A model generated the notes under the pieces. That model ran no database searches. It worked only from the letters and a program-made list of their open reading frames with translations, and was not told where the DNA came from. Shown here piece after piece: positions 63,843 to 64,000 of a DNA stretch of 64,000 nt. Made by a program: the position numbers and the translations under genes. Numbering within the stretch: position 1 is the first letter of the stretch; every line of letters begins with the position of its first letter. Origin of the DNA: Azorinus chamasolen (taxonomy: Eukaryota; Mollusca; Bivalvia; Cardiida; Solecurtidae). Location of the stretch: NCBI GenBank assembly GCA_963576725.1, contig OY755236.1:66992379-67056378 (forward strand). The letters run 5' to 3'.

Positions 63843-64000
63843 GTAAAATTAACCAGGAAAATGAATATGACAAAATATGCACTTCAGTATATTGCTCTGT
63901 ATATTTTCTACCCTGATGAAAACCTTAATATAGGTCAAAAATGATCAGCAATATAAAAAGATGTTAAAGTTAGAACCCCTTAGATCATTAGTTCTACTTT

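Overview
Organism. The window is AT-rich eukaryotic DNA with spliced genes, very high density of short non-autonomous transposons and many minisatellites. Elements with ~155-180 bp core repeats, a GACA/GACGG microsatellite and a 3' hairpin are a hallmark of bivalve molluscs (pearl/CvA/DTC84-like elements), so a bivalve is inferred, possibly a heterodont such as a dreissenid or venerid. No bacterial or viral gene, tRNA, rRNA or CRISPR array was seen.

Genes. Two protein-coding genes face each other. (1) On the + strand, eight coding exons between 16455 and 28795 give a complete 527-residue SLC22-family (major facilitator) organic ion transporter. (2) On the - strand, seven exons between 63280 and 42902 give the C-terminal ~234 residues of a conserved-looking protein I could not identify; its 5' part lies beyond the right edge. 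Degraded retroelement reverse-transcriptase pieces lie at both ends (420-1510, 57.9-58.4 kb, 61.9-62.0 kb), and a broken LINE lies at 45.4-46.3 kb. A possible divergent first exon (+) is at 63757.

Repeats, with local names. Fam-A, B, C and D are short elements bounded by TTAA (piggyBac-like target site) with TTAACCC or TTAACTC ends and a central hairpin. Fam-E has pogo/Tigger-like ends (CAGTAAAACCTCTCTATAA) and TA targets. Fam-F is a palindrome around GTTTGGTGGAGAAAT. Fam-L, J and M are other hairpins. Larger composite elements (Helentron/HINE or pearl-like) at 10.98-12.5, 25.4-26.5, 35.3-36.4, 40.4-40.96, 43.2-44.2, 52.1-52.7, 53.9-54.6, 56.1-57.5 and 58.8-60.1 kb carry unrelated core repeats of similar length. 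Minisatellites of 25, 30, 32, 39, 42, 47 and ~55 bp and longer are scattered through introns and intergenic DNA.

Layout. 0-16.4 kb: intergenic, repeats and a retroelement remnant. 16.4-28.8 kb: SLC22 gene, introns loaded with repeats. 28.8-42.1 kb: intergenic, a dense hairpin-element cluster and an ~890-bp 30-mer array. 42.1-64 kb: the unidentified - strand gene, its large introns filled with composite elements. The most interesting signals are not genes but the mobile DNA: several element families with unrelated ends share one palindromic core (GCTCC-NNNN-GGAGC) and a conserved one-position mismatch in their hairpins, and at least one chimera joins two families exactly at that core.
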